NCBI GenBank assembly: GCA_003640385.1 | Contig: RCAB01000413.1 | Coordinates: 1-57,199, forward strand | DNA: 57,199 nucleotides | Origin: Setaria digitata | Lineage: Eukaryota > Nematoda > Chromadorea > Rhabditida > Setariidae | Direction of reading: 5' to 3' | Shown: one piece after another, positions 1 through 12,966 of the stretch | How the letters are laid out: the number at the start of each line of letters is the position of its first letter | How positions within the stretch are numbered: the first letter of the stretch is position 1 | Translations under genes and position numbers: made by a program | The notes under the pieces: generated by a model | Told to the model about the DNA's origin: nothing | The model's database searches: none | The model's input: the letters and a program-made list of their open reading frames with translations, nothing else

Positions 1-952
1 TAATATTGCTATGCTGCATCTGTGAAATCATTGTTTAATATCCGTATGAATAAGTGAAACCTTCTTCATTATAAAATTTTACGAAATTTTTGTTAATTTA
101 TGCGTAGATTTAAGCTTAATTTAAATGTTAAACTTATTTGCAAATCATCTAATCATATTTTCTGCATAATTTAGTGAAAAAAAAAAGTGATCCGTAGAAA
201 TAAAAACTATAAAATTAACAAAACTTATCAGTTATCCAATCGATCAGTTTAGGAATTTCTTGTTTTTTTTATATGTATCATTTTTCATTTTTTGAAAATG
301 TTATAATGCAAGAATAAAATGTGAGAGGAATAGATGACAAAAGGTTGGCTTGCTGTAACTTTTTCAAACAATGAAATAAACTTATTTCCTTACACTTCTC
401 TTTACACTTGCAAATTTCTGCAAAATCAAAAAAAAAAGTTGACTAAAAGTGATGGAACAAAGACGAAAATTTCGTTCAAAAACGCTGAGCTGCAAAGGAA
501 AATTAAATTATTTTAATGTTATACTATATTTCAACAAAATATTTATTTTGTTAATAAAATGTGAAAAAAATAAAAACTTCGAAAACTTCAATTTTTCCAT
601 CATGGTGATGTTGCAAACGGAAAGTTTGATAATGATCAATGAATGGTTGGAAAATTTAAAATTTCCATCCAATTTAATATTAGCAACTATAAAGTTACGA
701 ATTCCAAGTATATAATAAAGTAAAATATTACTTTCTTCCTTTAGCGTTGCTTTAATTATGATATTGAATACTGTATCAAATCGTCAGACAGCTTTGTGTG
801 TCCTGCGAATCCCGAGAACCACCGAAGTAAGGGCTACATCAGAATCTTCATTATCAAGATCCGTATGTATTACCTGCTTAGATTAATAATAATGAGTAGC
901 AGCAAAGTTTGACAGGTACCATAAGAGCAATTCTTCAATAAATAAAACAACG
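1..952. other. Intergenic, AT-rich; one possible orphan exon
   Basis: Mostly AT-rich sequence with short A tracts. The stretch about 734-840 lies between a good acceptor (TTTCCTTTAG) and a good donor (GTATGT) and is open in two plus frames, one of them with several Cys residues. I could not join it in frame to the next candidate exon at 953-971, so it may belong to a gene entering from the left, be an alternative exon, or be chance. Nothing else is supported here. Confidence 0.3.
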
Positions 953-1339
953 ATGTTGGACATCTGTCTTGGTAAGTAAAAGTAAAGCAATTTGTGAAAT
1001 TTTTCAATAAAGTTTCAATTTCAGCCTTACTGATGTTTCAAAAAGTATTTTAAAATAAACACTGAACTGGAGTGAAGGTGAAATGAACAATTCTAGATAT
1101 ATTTCAGGCGCATAATTAAGAAGGATCTCAATTCAGCCGAGCAGTGTGCCAAGAAATCCGGAAATCTTTATGAATGGCTTACGGAACAACTGCTAACCGT
1201 GCCAAAACTTCATCCATGTATAATGATTAATCCGGCTTTATCAAAATTCGTCGATTTATTTCATTATTCTGATAAACAAATATGTCGTAGAATAATAAAA
1301 TCCTATGTAACATTTGATACATTCATTCGTCCGAGATGA
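953..1339 (+). CDS. Possible small Cys-containing protein, two exons
   Basis: A tentative 73-residue model made of exons 953-971 and 1137-1339. A spliced-leader-type acceptor (GACAG) lies at about 915, the ATG at 953 starts MLDICL, and a clear GTAAGT donor follows at 972. The second exon starts after ATTCAG and stays open to TGA at 1337-1339. It encodes a mixed helical-looking chain with Cys in the motifs AEQCAKK, LHPCIM and KQICRR and a basic end. The last exon reads as coding (balanced amino acids, no low complexity); its join to the first exon is the weak part, because a stronger acceptor at about 1107 gives no matching phase. No family is recognised and no signal peptide is obvious. Confidence 0.4.
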
Positions 1340-2434
1340 ATTTTGAATAAATTTTGAAAGTTTGACAAAATTATGTTATCAGCAGATGGCTCTTCTTTTC
1401 CAATGGGATTTGCAACCTAGGCGGAATGCAGGCACATGATGATAACACATAAACAATAGCTTACTTAAAAAGAAGGCAGTGGAAGAGTTTCAATATTTTC
1501 ATTTCAATTTTTTGCTAAATTTTCTTCCAATAATTCTTAACAATTTTGTAATTTCTACAACATCAGATAGAAAAAAAAAAAAAAGAAAAAGAAAAAAATT
1601 TTGATAGTACTGACCGATTTTAACCACAATTAGCAATCTCAAAGTCTCGAAGTTTGGGGTTACATGGTGATATAGTCAATTACTCCAACAATGCAATGGT
1701 GACATTTTTGAAGAATTGTGTCTGAAGGAAGTATTTCAGTGAAATTCATATAATTTGAGTTAAAATTAATTTTGCCCTCCAATGTGAATTAATTATGCAT
1801 TTTAACAAATTAATAAATCAATAATAATAATGAAAAGACAATCAAAACTTTACTAAAAGACGGTGAATTTTAAATCTTCCTCTTATCAGTCTTAAATATT
1901 TCGCTTTTCTTTTATTCTACTGAAGAAACACACAATCAGTAGTGATGGTAAACAATAATATAGATAAAATTTCATTTAAGAATATGAAATTATTATTATT
2001 ATTATTATTATTTTTTGATAATAACATTTCTATTTCCAAGATTAGCACAGCTTAGTAGTAATGAGTAAAAATGGTAACATTGAATATAACTTGATTTCTT
2101 AAAATAATAACATCACTAAATTTTTCTCTGTTAATTTTCTAAAATTTCTGTTTCATCGTTTGATATTGCGATTTTGATTCTACAATTTTTACTGGATTTT
2201 CAAGAAAAAAAAAAAATTGCAGTACCGATGGTGTTCAACTAGGTTATGCTTGCATGAAAAAAAAAAAAATTGATGAAAATTTTTATAAAAATTCAATCTT
2301 TTTCCATTTTAGATTACGCTGTTTGTGTTTCTTAGAAGTAATTTTCCTTATCAATAAAAAAAAAATTACTCAAAATTTTAGCACGCTAGAATAGTTAATA
2401 TTTTTAGGCAAATTTCAATGAGACAATTGCGAAG

Positions 2435-2479
<45 letters not shown>

Positions 2480-4060
2480 TAAATGATATGCAAAAAAAAA
2501 GGAAGAATTTGCAGTTTTTAAAACACTATTAAATAAAATTAGTTATAAATTGAGCAAAGTGCCGTAAGTAAAATTATCAGTTAATTCGCTGCTACTTGCA
2601 GTGCATCAATGATATTTTGATTTTTTTTTTTATCATAAAAATTAAAAAGAATTTTTATGGAATTAAAAAACGATAAAAGTAAAAGTGGTAGCTGGCAATG
2701 TTATTATTTTGAAAATATCAAAAAAAAAAAAGAAAAAAAAGGACAGATTAGTTACAATGTGTTTGAATTTTATTTCAAAATAAATTGCTGCCATTGATTA
2801 ATGTATTAATTAGTTGATCAACTAAGATATTTCTTCATTCTGAATGTTTTTAGAAGCAGCAAACATTTTGCTTCTTGATTTGAAGATTTAACTGAAAGAT
2901 CATTGTTAGTTTTGAGTTTCAAACATTTTGAAAGAAAACTTACTTTAATGCAACATTAATTTCACTTCATATATTTATCAATTTAAGCATAAATAAATAT
3001 AATTATTGCAACAAAGTTAATAAAATCCAAAGTTTTGTGCAAAAATTTAAAATTAAAAAATGTTTAGCATTCCTTAGTCTAATAATTTATTGACCATCAA
3101 TGACGCTGAATTTTTAATAAAAAAAAAAAGAAAAAGAAGAAAGAAAAAACTGGGTCATGTCAATTTCTTTTTTTTTTTTTTTTTTTTTTCATTTCAAATA
3201 TTAAAAATAATTTTTGCAAAAGAAATTATCCCGCTTGTTTGTTTCCCCTCACAAATGCAAAAAAATTTTCCAGCCAAAAGATTAAATATTTTTATTATTG
3301 CTTATTTTAATTCTGCAAAGATTAGAGCTGAAAGATTAGCACATCTATGCAAATATACTAATTCAATTCAGTTCAATGGAGAACTGAATTTGAATTTTTC
3401 GCCCATTACCTGAAACGATAGAAGTTTGGTACTCGAGCAGTGAATGTCATCGGACCTGCAAAATGCATCGTACAATCGATGCAATACTTCGAAGATTTAG
3501 GACGTCCTTGAAAGTTTTCCTGATGATTACAACACTCAGAATGTTATTTTCTATTCGTTTCTTCCACAAAATTGCAATGACATTTGAATATTTTGCTGTT
3601 AATTGCTCCTTTTGAAAGTTTAAATTAAACCGGTGGAAATGGATCAGAAGGTTAAAAGCGTCTTTGTCTACTTCACTTCTTGAACACACTTCCAATTTGA
3701 TATGTTTCTGTTATATTGATTCATTTGAAAATTCAATTAATTTTTATCTTTTGAACTAAAAATAAAACTTCCTGTATTTCCTCATTACTTTGCTACCTTA
3801 ACACAATATTTAGACAAAACTACTAGATTAACAATTAGGCTTACTAAAACAAAAAAACAAAAAACAAAAATATTCACAAGAATTATTTGAATCATATTTT
3901 TTGCTCCGTTCTGTATACTTTCCAAAATTTCAAGCGAATAATATTATTTAATGTAATTATCATGTATCTTTTCAAAAAAGAAGAAGTTTCAGTTTCCATG
4001 ATATTGTAAATATTTTGAAAATTATATGCCTAATTAGCTACTTACTTTTCTCGATTTCAG
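1340..4060. other. Intergenic, low-complexity
   Basis: About 2.7 kb of AT-rich sequence with (ATT)n near 1990-2012, (AT)n at 2440-2475 and several A or T tracts of 10-20 bases. A stretch at 3440-3700 is open on both strands, and its plus reading has a hydrophobic segment, but no splice signals in the right phase link it to the gene at 4072, so I do not call it coding. Confidence 0.6.
2440..2475. repeat. (AT)n microsatellite
   Basis: A perfect AT dinucleotide run of about 18 units lies in the intergenic region upstream of the four-helix membrane protein gene. Such runs are often polymorphic in length. Confidence 0.9.
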
Positions 4061-4061
4061 G
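4060..4061 (+). promoter_or_regulatory. Probable spliced-leader acceptor for the 4-TM gene
   Basis: CGATTTCAG ends 11 bases before the ATG at 4072. The frame upstream of the AG is not a plausible exon. A polypyrimidine-AG directly 5' of the start is the usual place for nematode SL trans-splicing. It could also be an ordinary intron acceptor for an unseen 5' UTR exon. Confidence 0.55.
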
Positions 4062-4071
4062 TGAAAAGCAA

Positions 4072-5789
4072 ATGCCATATTTATTAGCACCTGAAGAGGT
4101 ATCGCCTACTGAAGCAATCATTCGGGAGCATGTGAATTTTTGCTTCAGACTTATAATTGCCTTGTTCGCCAACTACCAAATATTCGACTTCCTATTTAGT
4201 CCAATCTGGATCCATGGATATATTTGGTATAATCTAGTTTGTTGTAGCATTTCAATGTCTCTTTTCCATAATTTACTTCTGCTACTTTTTTTATAATTAG
4301 CTAATTAGTACTGAAATCTAGAAAAATTTGCACTTATTCATCTATGAAATGCATTTTCTAATCAATTAGATCTTATTAAATTTTTTTAGATGTCCAAAAT
4401 TTGAAACTAAATTTATTGCTAACAGTTTTTTCAGAGAATGCGAGATGAAATTTAAATTTTTTTGATTTAAATTAATCTGTTGAAAATGCTCAAATAGACC
4501 TCTGAAAAAAAAAAAACTCTATAAAATGAATGATAATTTTGATTGATAATTGACTTTTTTATTAGATGTAGCAGTGTCTGAAACGCATCATGCCTATTTA
4601 TATTATATTATAATATATTTATTTATTTTTATTTTTTTATATTATATATATTATATTTACATTTATATTCTATTTATATGATAGAATGATTAAAAATTTG
4701 TAAACTCTCAAAAATTTATAATTTTTTAAAACAAAAATTAGCAAAAGAAGTATAGATGGACATTTCACTGTATAATAAAATTATTTCAAATAAATAGGTA
4801 ATTTTGTAAAAGTTGAACTAAAATGAAATTCTTATTGTTTTTTCAAGATAAATTAGTCTATCGACGTCATGCTATAATGAGCTTAAAAAAAAAAGAAAAA
4901 TAAAGAAAGGAAATTTTCAGGTCTTTAAATCAGAAAATTGATCTGGAATTAAGTACCAAGTCAGCTGGTGATATTTTGCAGCATCAGTTATCAGTTTGTG
5001 ATTATTCAGAACGTGTAATTTATTCCACTCTTCTTGTCTTCATAACATGGTTCTTTCTATTGTAAGTTTTTTTTTTTATTAAGGGGAAAAAATGTTTGAA
5101 AATAAATTACTGAGCAATAGATGAGGCTTTTCGAATTTCTTAAAATACTAAAATTTTGACGTTTTTTTTTTTTTTTTTTAAAGTATTTTTGGCTACCGGA
5201 AAAAGAATCGAACCGTCTGGCAACTTTTAACTCTTTCACTTATGATCGGAATACTTACAGCAACTTTACGTTGCTTACAAATGAAACAACGTCTTTATTC
5301 AATTATACATGAAGGATTTTACGCATATTTGATTACCTTTTTTACAGGTAAGAAGTTTAAATTTGAATCAATTTTTTTTTTCTTTTAATATCATGAAATT
5401 GTTTAAAGAATTTCAAAATTGTAAGAAATGAAATTGCTGAAAATTACTGCTCAAAAGCACTCAATTATTTAACCAATATTATAAAATCATCTCAAAGTTT
5501 CAAATGATAGTCAAAAATTAACATACAATATACAAATTAATTATTACATTATATAGAGCAATTTTATAATAAAGCACTTCTCTTTTATCCCTTTTTTTTT
5601 TTTTTTTTTTTTTTTTCCTATAAATAAATAAAGAGAAAATATTTTGAAGTGAATAATTAAGCGGTAATTTTATTCTTTTTAGGATTAATACTGACATTGC
5701 AAATAGATGAAAGAATTACGAAAATGGAATCAGATAGAAAGCAATCTATCATACAGCAGAATCTGACGGATGACAAGAAGTTATTATGA
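4072..5789 (+). CDS. Small four-helix membrane protein, unknown function
   Basis: Four exons (4072-4226, 4921-5061, 5184-5347, 5683-5789) join in consistent phases to give 188 residues. All three introns have GT-AG ends. The start at 4072 (MPYLLAPEE) lies just after a TTTCAG acceptor. Four hydrophobic segments are visible: around 22-45 (NFCFRLIIALFANY), 83-99 (VIYSTLLVFITWFFLL), 115-130 (WQLLTLSLMIGILTATL) and 140-157 (EGFYAYLITFFTGLILTL). A basic YRKKNR stretch separates helices 2 and 3. The tail is short, charged and ends DDKKLL, a dileucine-like end. No signal peptide, catalytic motif or known family is recognised. It stands alone on the plus strand, with an AATAAA at 5962-5967 as a candidate polyadenylation signal. 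The exon structure is well supported; the function is unknown. Confidence 0.8.
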
Positions 5790-6384
5790 TGGAGGAAGAA
5801 AAAAAATGATTCGAATTCTTTCTGAATTCTTGATTTACAATACACTGCAAATACCGTGATAAATTTAAAAATCCATCAGATAAGTGATTATTATTGTAAG
5901 TGAAGAGCGATGAGAAGAACACAATGAAAAATGACTTTTTTTAATTAATTATTTTAATTAAAATAAATTATACCATCAAAAGTAGCACAAAACAAATTAA
6001 TGCAATCATCAATTTTCGTTTTTTTTTTTTTTTTTTATTTTCAAATTTTAGCAAATATCTTTTACCTAACTTATTTACTCACAATCTTACACAATTGCTT
6101 ATGAAGAGCCATAAAAGTACTTAGATATTTTGAAATTTTTGCAAATATTGCAGAATATTAGGCGTTATGAATAGAACTATGCTAGCACGATAAAATTTAA
6201 AAAATTTAAAAATCTATTTTGATAATTTAGTTTCAACGCATACTTTCTTATCATAAAAAGAAAAAGAAATAAATTATAGTTTCACTATAAAATTCATTAA
6301 AAAAAAAAAAAAATTAAAACGAATTGAACAGAATGTTAAGAAAAAGATACAAGATTGATATTAACAGCATGTTTGTATGAATGG

Positions 6385-6555
6385 CAATGTTGTTGCAGTT
6401 CTTGGAATGATTTAGAAATGTAGAGTATTTCAAATTTCAAAACCATTTAATTTTGATTTTTAATTTGATNCAATGTTGTTGCAGTTGTTGGAATGATTTA
6501 AAAATGTAGAGTATTTCAAATTTCAAAACCATTTAATTTTGATTTTTAATTTGAT
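6385..6555. repeat. 85-bp direct duplication around an N (assembly join)
   Basis: Positions 6385-6469 and 6471-6555 match except for two bases (C/G and G/A) and are separated by one N at 6470. This is the pattern left when two overlapping contig ends are butted together without being merged. It probably represents one genomic copy. Confidence 0.85.
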
Positions 6556-7467
6556 TAAAATTTTTTCTTTTGTTTTTCTTTAATCCTTTATCAGTAAAAG
6601 TTATGCAATTAATTTGCAGAAATTTGAGTAACTTTCACATCAAAATGAGTGCAGTATGTAATTTTAAAACAAAAAAAAAGAAAAAAAATCATTGATAGAA
6701 TTTTCAAAATTTATCAATCAGTTTATAAAATAACTTATATCTTAAAATTACTGATGTACTTTTGTTAAATAATATATAAAAGCGTTATCAATTATTTTTC
6801 TAAGTGATATGTTATAATCACCGATTAAGCTACAACTGAAAACCTAAGTTCACTGAGTACCCATAACTAGCACGGATGGACAAATAAATATTTTAAAATT
6901 ATCAATGTTATAACTAAAAATGTTATCACAATCAAAAGTTAAGTTGAAAATTTTCAAAAACATAAATTACCAAATATACAACTATTTTGGCTGATAAATA
7001 AAGATAAAAATATATCAATTTTTAGTGAAACAAAAAAGATTTCAACTTATCCATTACAATTGTATGTCTTTATTCAAGGTATGATATTTTTCGTAAATTT
7101 TGCTAAAGTTTCAGTAGCGATGAGAGGTAATTTAAATTATTGACATTAATTGCCGAAAAAGATTTAAATAATTGAATGATTTAAACTGTAATTAAAACAA
7201 TTCAGCAGTATTACATTATTTCATTCGTTTTCTATCCTTTTCTTTTTTTCAACTAAATTATTTTAAATATTAAAAGTACAATTTACGAAGGTGAAGTTCG
7301 CTTAGCTAATAAATGACTTATTGTTTTTATTCGATCATTTTGGTCTTTTCGATTATTTGCCATTGGTTGACCTGTATGGACAAGGACAGTGGTCATTGCT
7401 TATCTCTACAGATAGCAGTAATCTAAAAGTTGCATTAATTAATGAGTGTTAATGAGGAGCTGTCAAA

Positions 7468-7509
7468 AATCGTGTTATCTCTCTATAAACTTAGAGAGAT
7501 AGCACGATT
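7468..7509. repeat. 18-bp inverted repeat, 6-nt loop
   Basis: Arms 7468-7485 and 7492-7509 pair along 18 positions, with one mismatch that becomes a G-U wobble in RNA; the core is TATCTCTCTA. It lies about 80 bases downstream of the collagen A stop codon, so it probably falls in that gene's 3' UTR. Confidence 0.8.
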
Positions 7510-7589
7510 ACTGCTACTACTAGCCACGATATATTCTGTACTTTCATCAGGCATCATTTCATAAATATGTTTGAATGACAGTTGCCTAA

Positions 7590-9243
7590 TTAATTCGAGT
7601 GTTCCATTATTCGCGGTTGAGAAGCGGACGGATTCACTAGGATAACTGAATCAATATTCTGGCAGACGCATATTCCGGGTTCTCCTGAAAATCGGATATG
7701 CAGGAGAGCATTTCCGGTAAATATGAAGAAGAGTATTTTGAAAGAAATGATTTGATTGAAAAGGATAGAGGAGGAAATGAGATGTAATTAATAGTTTCAT
7801 CTTCAGTGAATAACTTCTCAGTCCTCTTCACCATATTAGGGACTGATTTAGTAAAGTAATTTGGAAATGAGAATTATCGACGATGCTTTTAAATAAGTGC
7901 TTTGTTTGTTAGCAATTAAAATTCAATTTACTTAAATGCTCATCTTACCTGGAGGTCCCTGCTCACCCGGTGGACCTTCTGGACCAGGGTATCCTGGTTC
8001 GCCTGGTTCTCCCGGCAGACCTGGCCAACCGCGTTCACCTTGTGGTCCTGAATTGAAATTTTTAAAATCATCATATAAAATTCAGTGATTAAATAATTTC
8101 CATGAGCAACTAACCTGTCATTCCATTTCGACCAGGTAATCCTGGCAGGCCAGGAGAACCAACAGGTCCGATTGGTCCTGGATCTCCAGGTGGACCTTCT
8201 TTAAGTTCGCCTTCTGGTGTTGGACCCTTATCACCAGGCACGCCTGGTCCACCTTGAAAACCAGGGGGTCCTTGTGGCCCTGGTTCACCTGGCGCACCAT
8301 CTTCACCATCTTTGCCTGGAAGTATTTAAAACATAAGGCAAATTTTCCAAAAAGATTTACAAAAAAGAAAACCATAATTGAAATTATAACTAGCCTTTTG
8401 CTCCAGGCTGACCGACTGGACCGGGATCACCCGGGAATCCAGGCCATCCTTTGATACCTGGAGGACCTTTCGGACATGGACGACATGGTGGTGGTGGTCG
8501 ATTTATTTGTATCGGGCATGTTTGATTTGGCGTTGTTCCAGGAATACCTGGTTTACCCGCTGGTCCTGGTGATCCTGGCTTACCAGGAGCACCTCCTGCA
8601 CCACGAGGTCCTGGTGGGCCAGGAATACAGCAACCAGGACATTCTGTTTCAATCGGTATACCAGTTACTTCCGTTAATACTGAATTTCTACGAAACGGAT
8701 TCACTGTCTGTAGAGAACAAAATTAATAATCCATATTCCAGTAATATAAGTATGTCTTCCTATTAGGTTATAAGTGAAGAAATTTTAGGTTATGGATCAT
8801 TGAATCCGTTTACTAAATCGTATACGTAACCTGATAACCATCGCTTTCATCATACGTTTGACGTTTTGTTCTATTCAGTGAAATATACAATTTTCCTCGC
8901 TCGACTTCCAGTAGTGCTTCTTCGTTTGAACGCTATAATATAGATAAAATTACATAATAAAAAAAAACCTAAAATTTAATGAAAGATTTTAAATGTTTAA
9001 AATTTTTCAAAATTTCAAAATTTTACCTAATTAAACAATTAACATGATAAATAGATAGATTACCTCACAAAATTGCATTCCACTATCAACATAATTAATT
9101 GTTGTTTGTACATTATTATACATAATTGGTAATGCAATACATAATATTAATAACGATATGAAACTACAGGCGATTTGTAAACCGGTAACAAAATGGTACA
9201 TTCGTTGTCTCATTGTTAACGTTGACCGGAATGATTGTCCCAT
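7590..9243 (-). CDS. Cuticle collagen A (dpy-2/dpy-10-like)
   Basis: Six exons (9243-9064, 8932-8831, 8707-8395, 8315-8115, 8047-7949, 7684-7590) give 329 residues with all phases consistent. The N-terminal nematode cuticle collagen domain has a membrane/signal-anchor segment at about 18-41 ([16 protein letters not shown]). A furin-type site RTKR lies at 81-84. A Cys cluster ECPGCC (116-121) precedes the Gly-X-Y blocks, which are interrupted near TPNQTCP and PPPPCRPC, and the chain closes with GICVCQN (302-308) and a short tail. Intron 3 has a GC donor (AAAG|GCTAGT at 8394); no GT in the right phase exists, while collagen B uses GT at the equivalent place. A TTACAG acceptor ends one base before the ATG. 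It is secreted, trimerises and is built into the cuticle. Tandem arrangement with collagen B recalls dpy-2/dpy-10, but orthology is only inferred. Confidence 0.93.
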
Positions 9244-10171
9244 ACTGTAAGAATGCCAGACATGAAGTTTTATCGGTAGGAAGCTCACATAGGAAAGTTT
9301 TGCTTAATCTTTCTTCTAATTTGAACATTTGAAAATGCTTTAAAAAAAAATTCTAAATTTTGATTTGTTTTAAATGCCGAATAATTTAGCTCCAAAAAAA
9401 AAAAAATTTTCTCTTTGCTTGCATTTTTATATTTTATATTGTTTGATTTTTGTTTTAACATTTGAAAGTGTTTGTTTAAGGAAAAATTGCGAAAAAAAAA
9501 AAGAAAAAAAAAAGGCAAAATATAATTAAAATCTGAAGTTCATTGTTCCGAAATGTCAAATAAATTTAGCACAAGAAATCGAGCAAACAATAAAAAAAAA
9601 AAACCTTTCTGTGCTCGCATGTTGCTTCATGTCGTTTGAATTCTAGAATTAATTGCTCTATTCTGCTACCGTTGGAATATTTCCGATAAAAAGAAATACG
9701 GTATAAATACTGTGAAAATGTATGAAAAGGCCTAAAAAATAAACCATGCATTAGAAATTTAATTATTAATTAGGAAAATTAGACTAATCAATTGCTTTTC
9801 TCGCTATTGAAGTGTTTTGAATTAATAACGAAATAGGAATTAAAAAATTCTATGTTTCAATTTACTAAGGCGATCTCTTAATATTGACTTAATTCTTAAT
9901 TCATTCATTAATTCTTAATGTCAAAAATACTTTAAGCCTTGAACATATGTTTCAGTCTGAAACAGTAACGGACTGAAAATTAGACTAAAGAAATAATCAT
10001 TTAATAAACCATCCATAAATTACATGAGCTAGCTAGCCATAGAATATATGAAATGAAGAAGAGAAAGAAAGATTCTCTCAAAATTGTAGAATTAAAATAA
10101 AAAAGATATATTAGCTCGTCAAGTTCCGGAACATTGCAACAAATTTCCTGAAGTCTTTTACGGTTTCCTTC

Positions 10172-10211
10172 TATTAATAATTTTGCTATTTTAATAGCAA
10201 AATTATTAATA
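10172..10211. repeat. 19-bp perfect palindrome, 2-nt loop
   Basis: Arms 10172-10190 and 10193-10211 are exact reverse complements separated by two bases. The duplicated block that ends at the N (10304) begins inside this palindrome, at GCTATT, 10185. Confidence 0.85.
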
Positions 10212-10423
10212 ATTTTAATATTCTATATGATTTTTTTTGTTTTCCAGATGTCTGCATTTATCAAATTAAAATTCAATTGTTAGAGTGAAATAATCAATTA
10301 AAANGCTATTTTAATAGCAAAATTATTAATAATTTTAATATTCTATATGATTTTTTTTGTTTTCCAGATGTCTGCATTTATCAAATTAAAATTCAATTGT
10401 TAGAGTGAAATAATCAATTAAAA
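10185..10423. repeat. 119-bp direct duplication around an N (assembly join)
   Basis: Positions 10185-10303 and 10305-10423 look identical and flank a single N at 10304. This is most simply an unmerged overlap between contigs. Its left edge lies inside a perfect palindrome, which may have stopped the assembler. Confidence 0.88.
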
Positions 10424-12966
10424 AATGGTAAATTGATGAATAAGTAGTAAATAAATAAAGAAACAAATATATTAATTTCAAACCTGAAGTTTAAGTTATA
10501 AATTATAAAGTTATAAAATGCTATATTTTACTGTTTACTAATTAATACTCCTCCTGCCTGAACTTTAACCTTCTTTAATATGCTTATAATTTAAGAACCG
10601 TTTTTTTTTTTTTTTTTGTTCATAAGATAATGAATTGACCTTTTTCCACTCCTTTCAGATTGTCAATTTTGCCGAGTTGTCGTGTTGAAAATCACTGGAA
10701 ATTTATGAAAAATTTTCAGCAGCTAATATAACTTTCGACATGCTCCGCACTCTCATACTGCCACCAATTCTTTTAGGATCAAAAATTGTTGCTATGAGTT
10801 GATTTAAAGTTAGAACTCAAAAGTTCACTATTTAACTTTCATTAAGTTCTTCATGCCAGTCACTTCGATTAATTTATTTTTACTAAATAATTAAAAGAAA
10901 AAACAAATCCATTTTTAAAAATCACTTAGCATTTGATGATGAGATTTTGTTTGTCAGAGTTCAGTTAAGTAATTTTCCGGCAATTAATTGAATTTCTCTT
11001 AATGTGAGATATCTTTAACAATCTTTAAACTGTAGAGAAAATTTGATTATTTCAGTGATCTGTTTTCATGATAAGAATAATGAAATGAAGAAGAAAAGTC
11101 TCGAATAACCAGCACTCGTTATTTCTAGCTTCTCTAATAAGCTTATAATTTTGAATTCTTCTAGAAAAACAAAAAAGGAAGATTTTCATGACTAGTTTCA
11201 GAACCATTAATTTCGAGAAATTGAACGAATGGATAAAATAATAACATGAATGAATAACAAAAAAAAAAAAAAGTGTAAAAGAAGAAAATTAGAAATTACC
11301 TGTTTCAAAATGAAGACGAACTTTTTTTTTTGATTTTTGATAAGATGAAACGTGAATAACGCAGTTATTATAATATCAAGCTAGCAATTATGATGGATTT
11401 CTGATCCTGTTATGGCAATGATATCACTGATAGTAATAGTAACAGTAGTACCTAGTTTATCAATATGTTCCAATTTTTGCTATCGTTATCACTACCACTG
11501 CTATTAATACTACTATTACTACTGCTACTATTAGTGCTGCTGTTGATGACACTGAATGTCTGACACAGATAGGATGACATTCACTGTTAACAAACAGTAC
11601 GACGACCTAAATTATCAGTGATCTGCTAGGTCAACCGAACGTTATCAACTTCCTTCCCTCCCTGTTAATTCATCTTATTGCTTTTCTATACATTCAATTT
11701 ATAATTTCATTTCTCTGAATTAAGTGGATTATAAACTTTTGCCAAAAAAAAAAAAAAACAATAATAATAAGATTTTGGGGATATATCAAAATTAACTATT
11801 CAAATTAAAAAACACGTAAGCGCAATAAACACGTAAACGATCTGGTTAAAATCAGTTAATTAATTTATAATAGAGATAAGATAATTTAGTTTTTGAAAAA
11901 AAAAAAAAAAAAGATCAGTAGATTTTGTTAAACTCATCCGTCGCATCATTGTATCTTATCATTCTATTCACAACAAGGTCATCTGTTCCTTTTCTTTCCT
12001 TTTTATTCTGTACAATATGACCTGTTAAAATTCAATTTCTTCTTATCAATTTAAAATCAACTAAATTCATCACAATTTATCCTCTTTAATAAACTTTTTA
12101 GAAGTGTATTACATGCAAATGAATCAAAAAACTAAAAGGATTATTAACTTGTGGCAAATGAAAGCGTTCAGTTTTTGATTGTGCCATTTTAAGAAGGCCA
12201 AATATTTGTAATTTCAGGTTTGAGAAGTAACTGAAACAGTGCATAATAAAAATTATGTAAATAACTCTTGTTTGCAACACATCTACTAATTACATTAACT
12301 TATTTATAAAGTAGCAAAAAGATTCTCAATGAAATGGATAAATTCGATTTTTTTCAAATATGGAATATTTGTAATTACAAAGTCAACGTAGCATTTTGGC
12401 TTCTGTAATTAAGCTTCTCAACAAGGAAAACAAGAGTCATTGTAATAAACACACTAGGAAGAAGTATTAGATTAAAAAAAAAAAAGTGGCATAGAAGAAA
12501 CTTGAACAGCAAAATGGCTAATTTCGATATATCGTTAATTTTCGAAAAGACCTTCTTCATTGATGATAATTCTAGTAGAAGAAATTTACAGAATCAAATT
12601 AACTAGATTCACTAGGAATGCAATGGTAGAGAGTGATCAGCCCATATGGAATTGAGGCAATTGAGAAACTAGTCTAGTCGATTTGGTTCTACAGGCTTAA
12701 TCTTGTAGGCTAGTTAGGGTCTGTAACAGTTAAACTTCTCCTTGCATTTTTAGTTATTTCATCTTTTCATTAATGTATGTACTCGATTAATGAACTTCAT
12801 TTCAATGGATTGTCTTTCCAATTGTATGATTCTGGATGAAAGGCTTTTTTCATTTTTATGATAATTCAATTAAAAAAAATATATTAAGCATTTAAATTAT
12901 TAATAGGTCTCAGTACGAAATGATTTCAATTAATTTAATGGTAACACTGATACAAATATACATATA

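Larger units (their letters stand above)
5790..7589. other. Intergenic between 4-TM gene and collagen A
   Basis: AT-rich spacer with T and A tracts. It holds the 3' regions of the convergent 4-TM gene (plus) and collagen A (minus), an 85-bp direct duplication around an N at 6470, and a strong hairpin at 7468-7509. A TTTATT at 7326-7331 is a minus-strand AATAAA candidate for collagen A. No further coding sequence is seen. Confidence 0.6.

Noticed and set aside
3443..3700. Stretch open on both strands, plus reading MHRTIDAILRRF with a hydrophobic segment
   Set aside because: No donor in the phase needed to join the 4-TM gene, and that gene has its own start after a TTTCAG acceptor.
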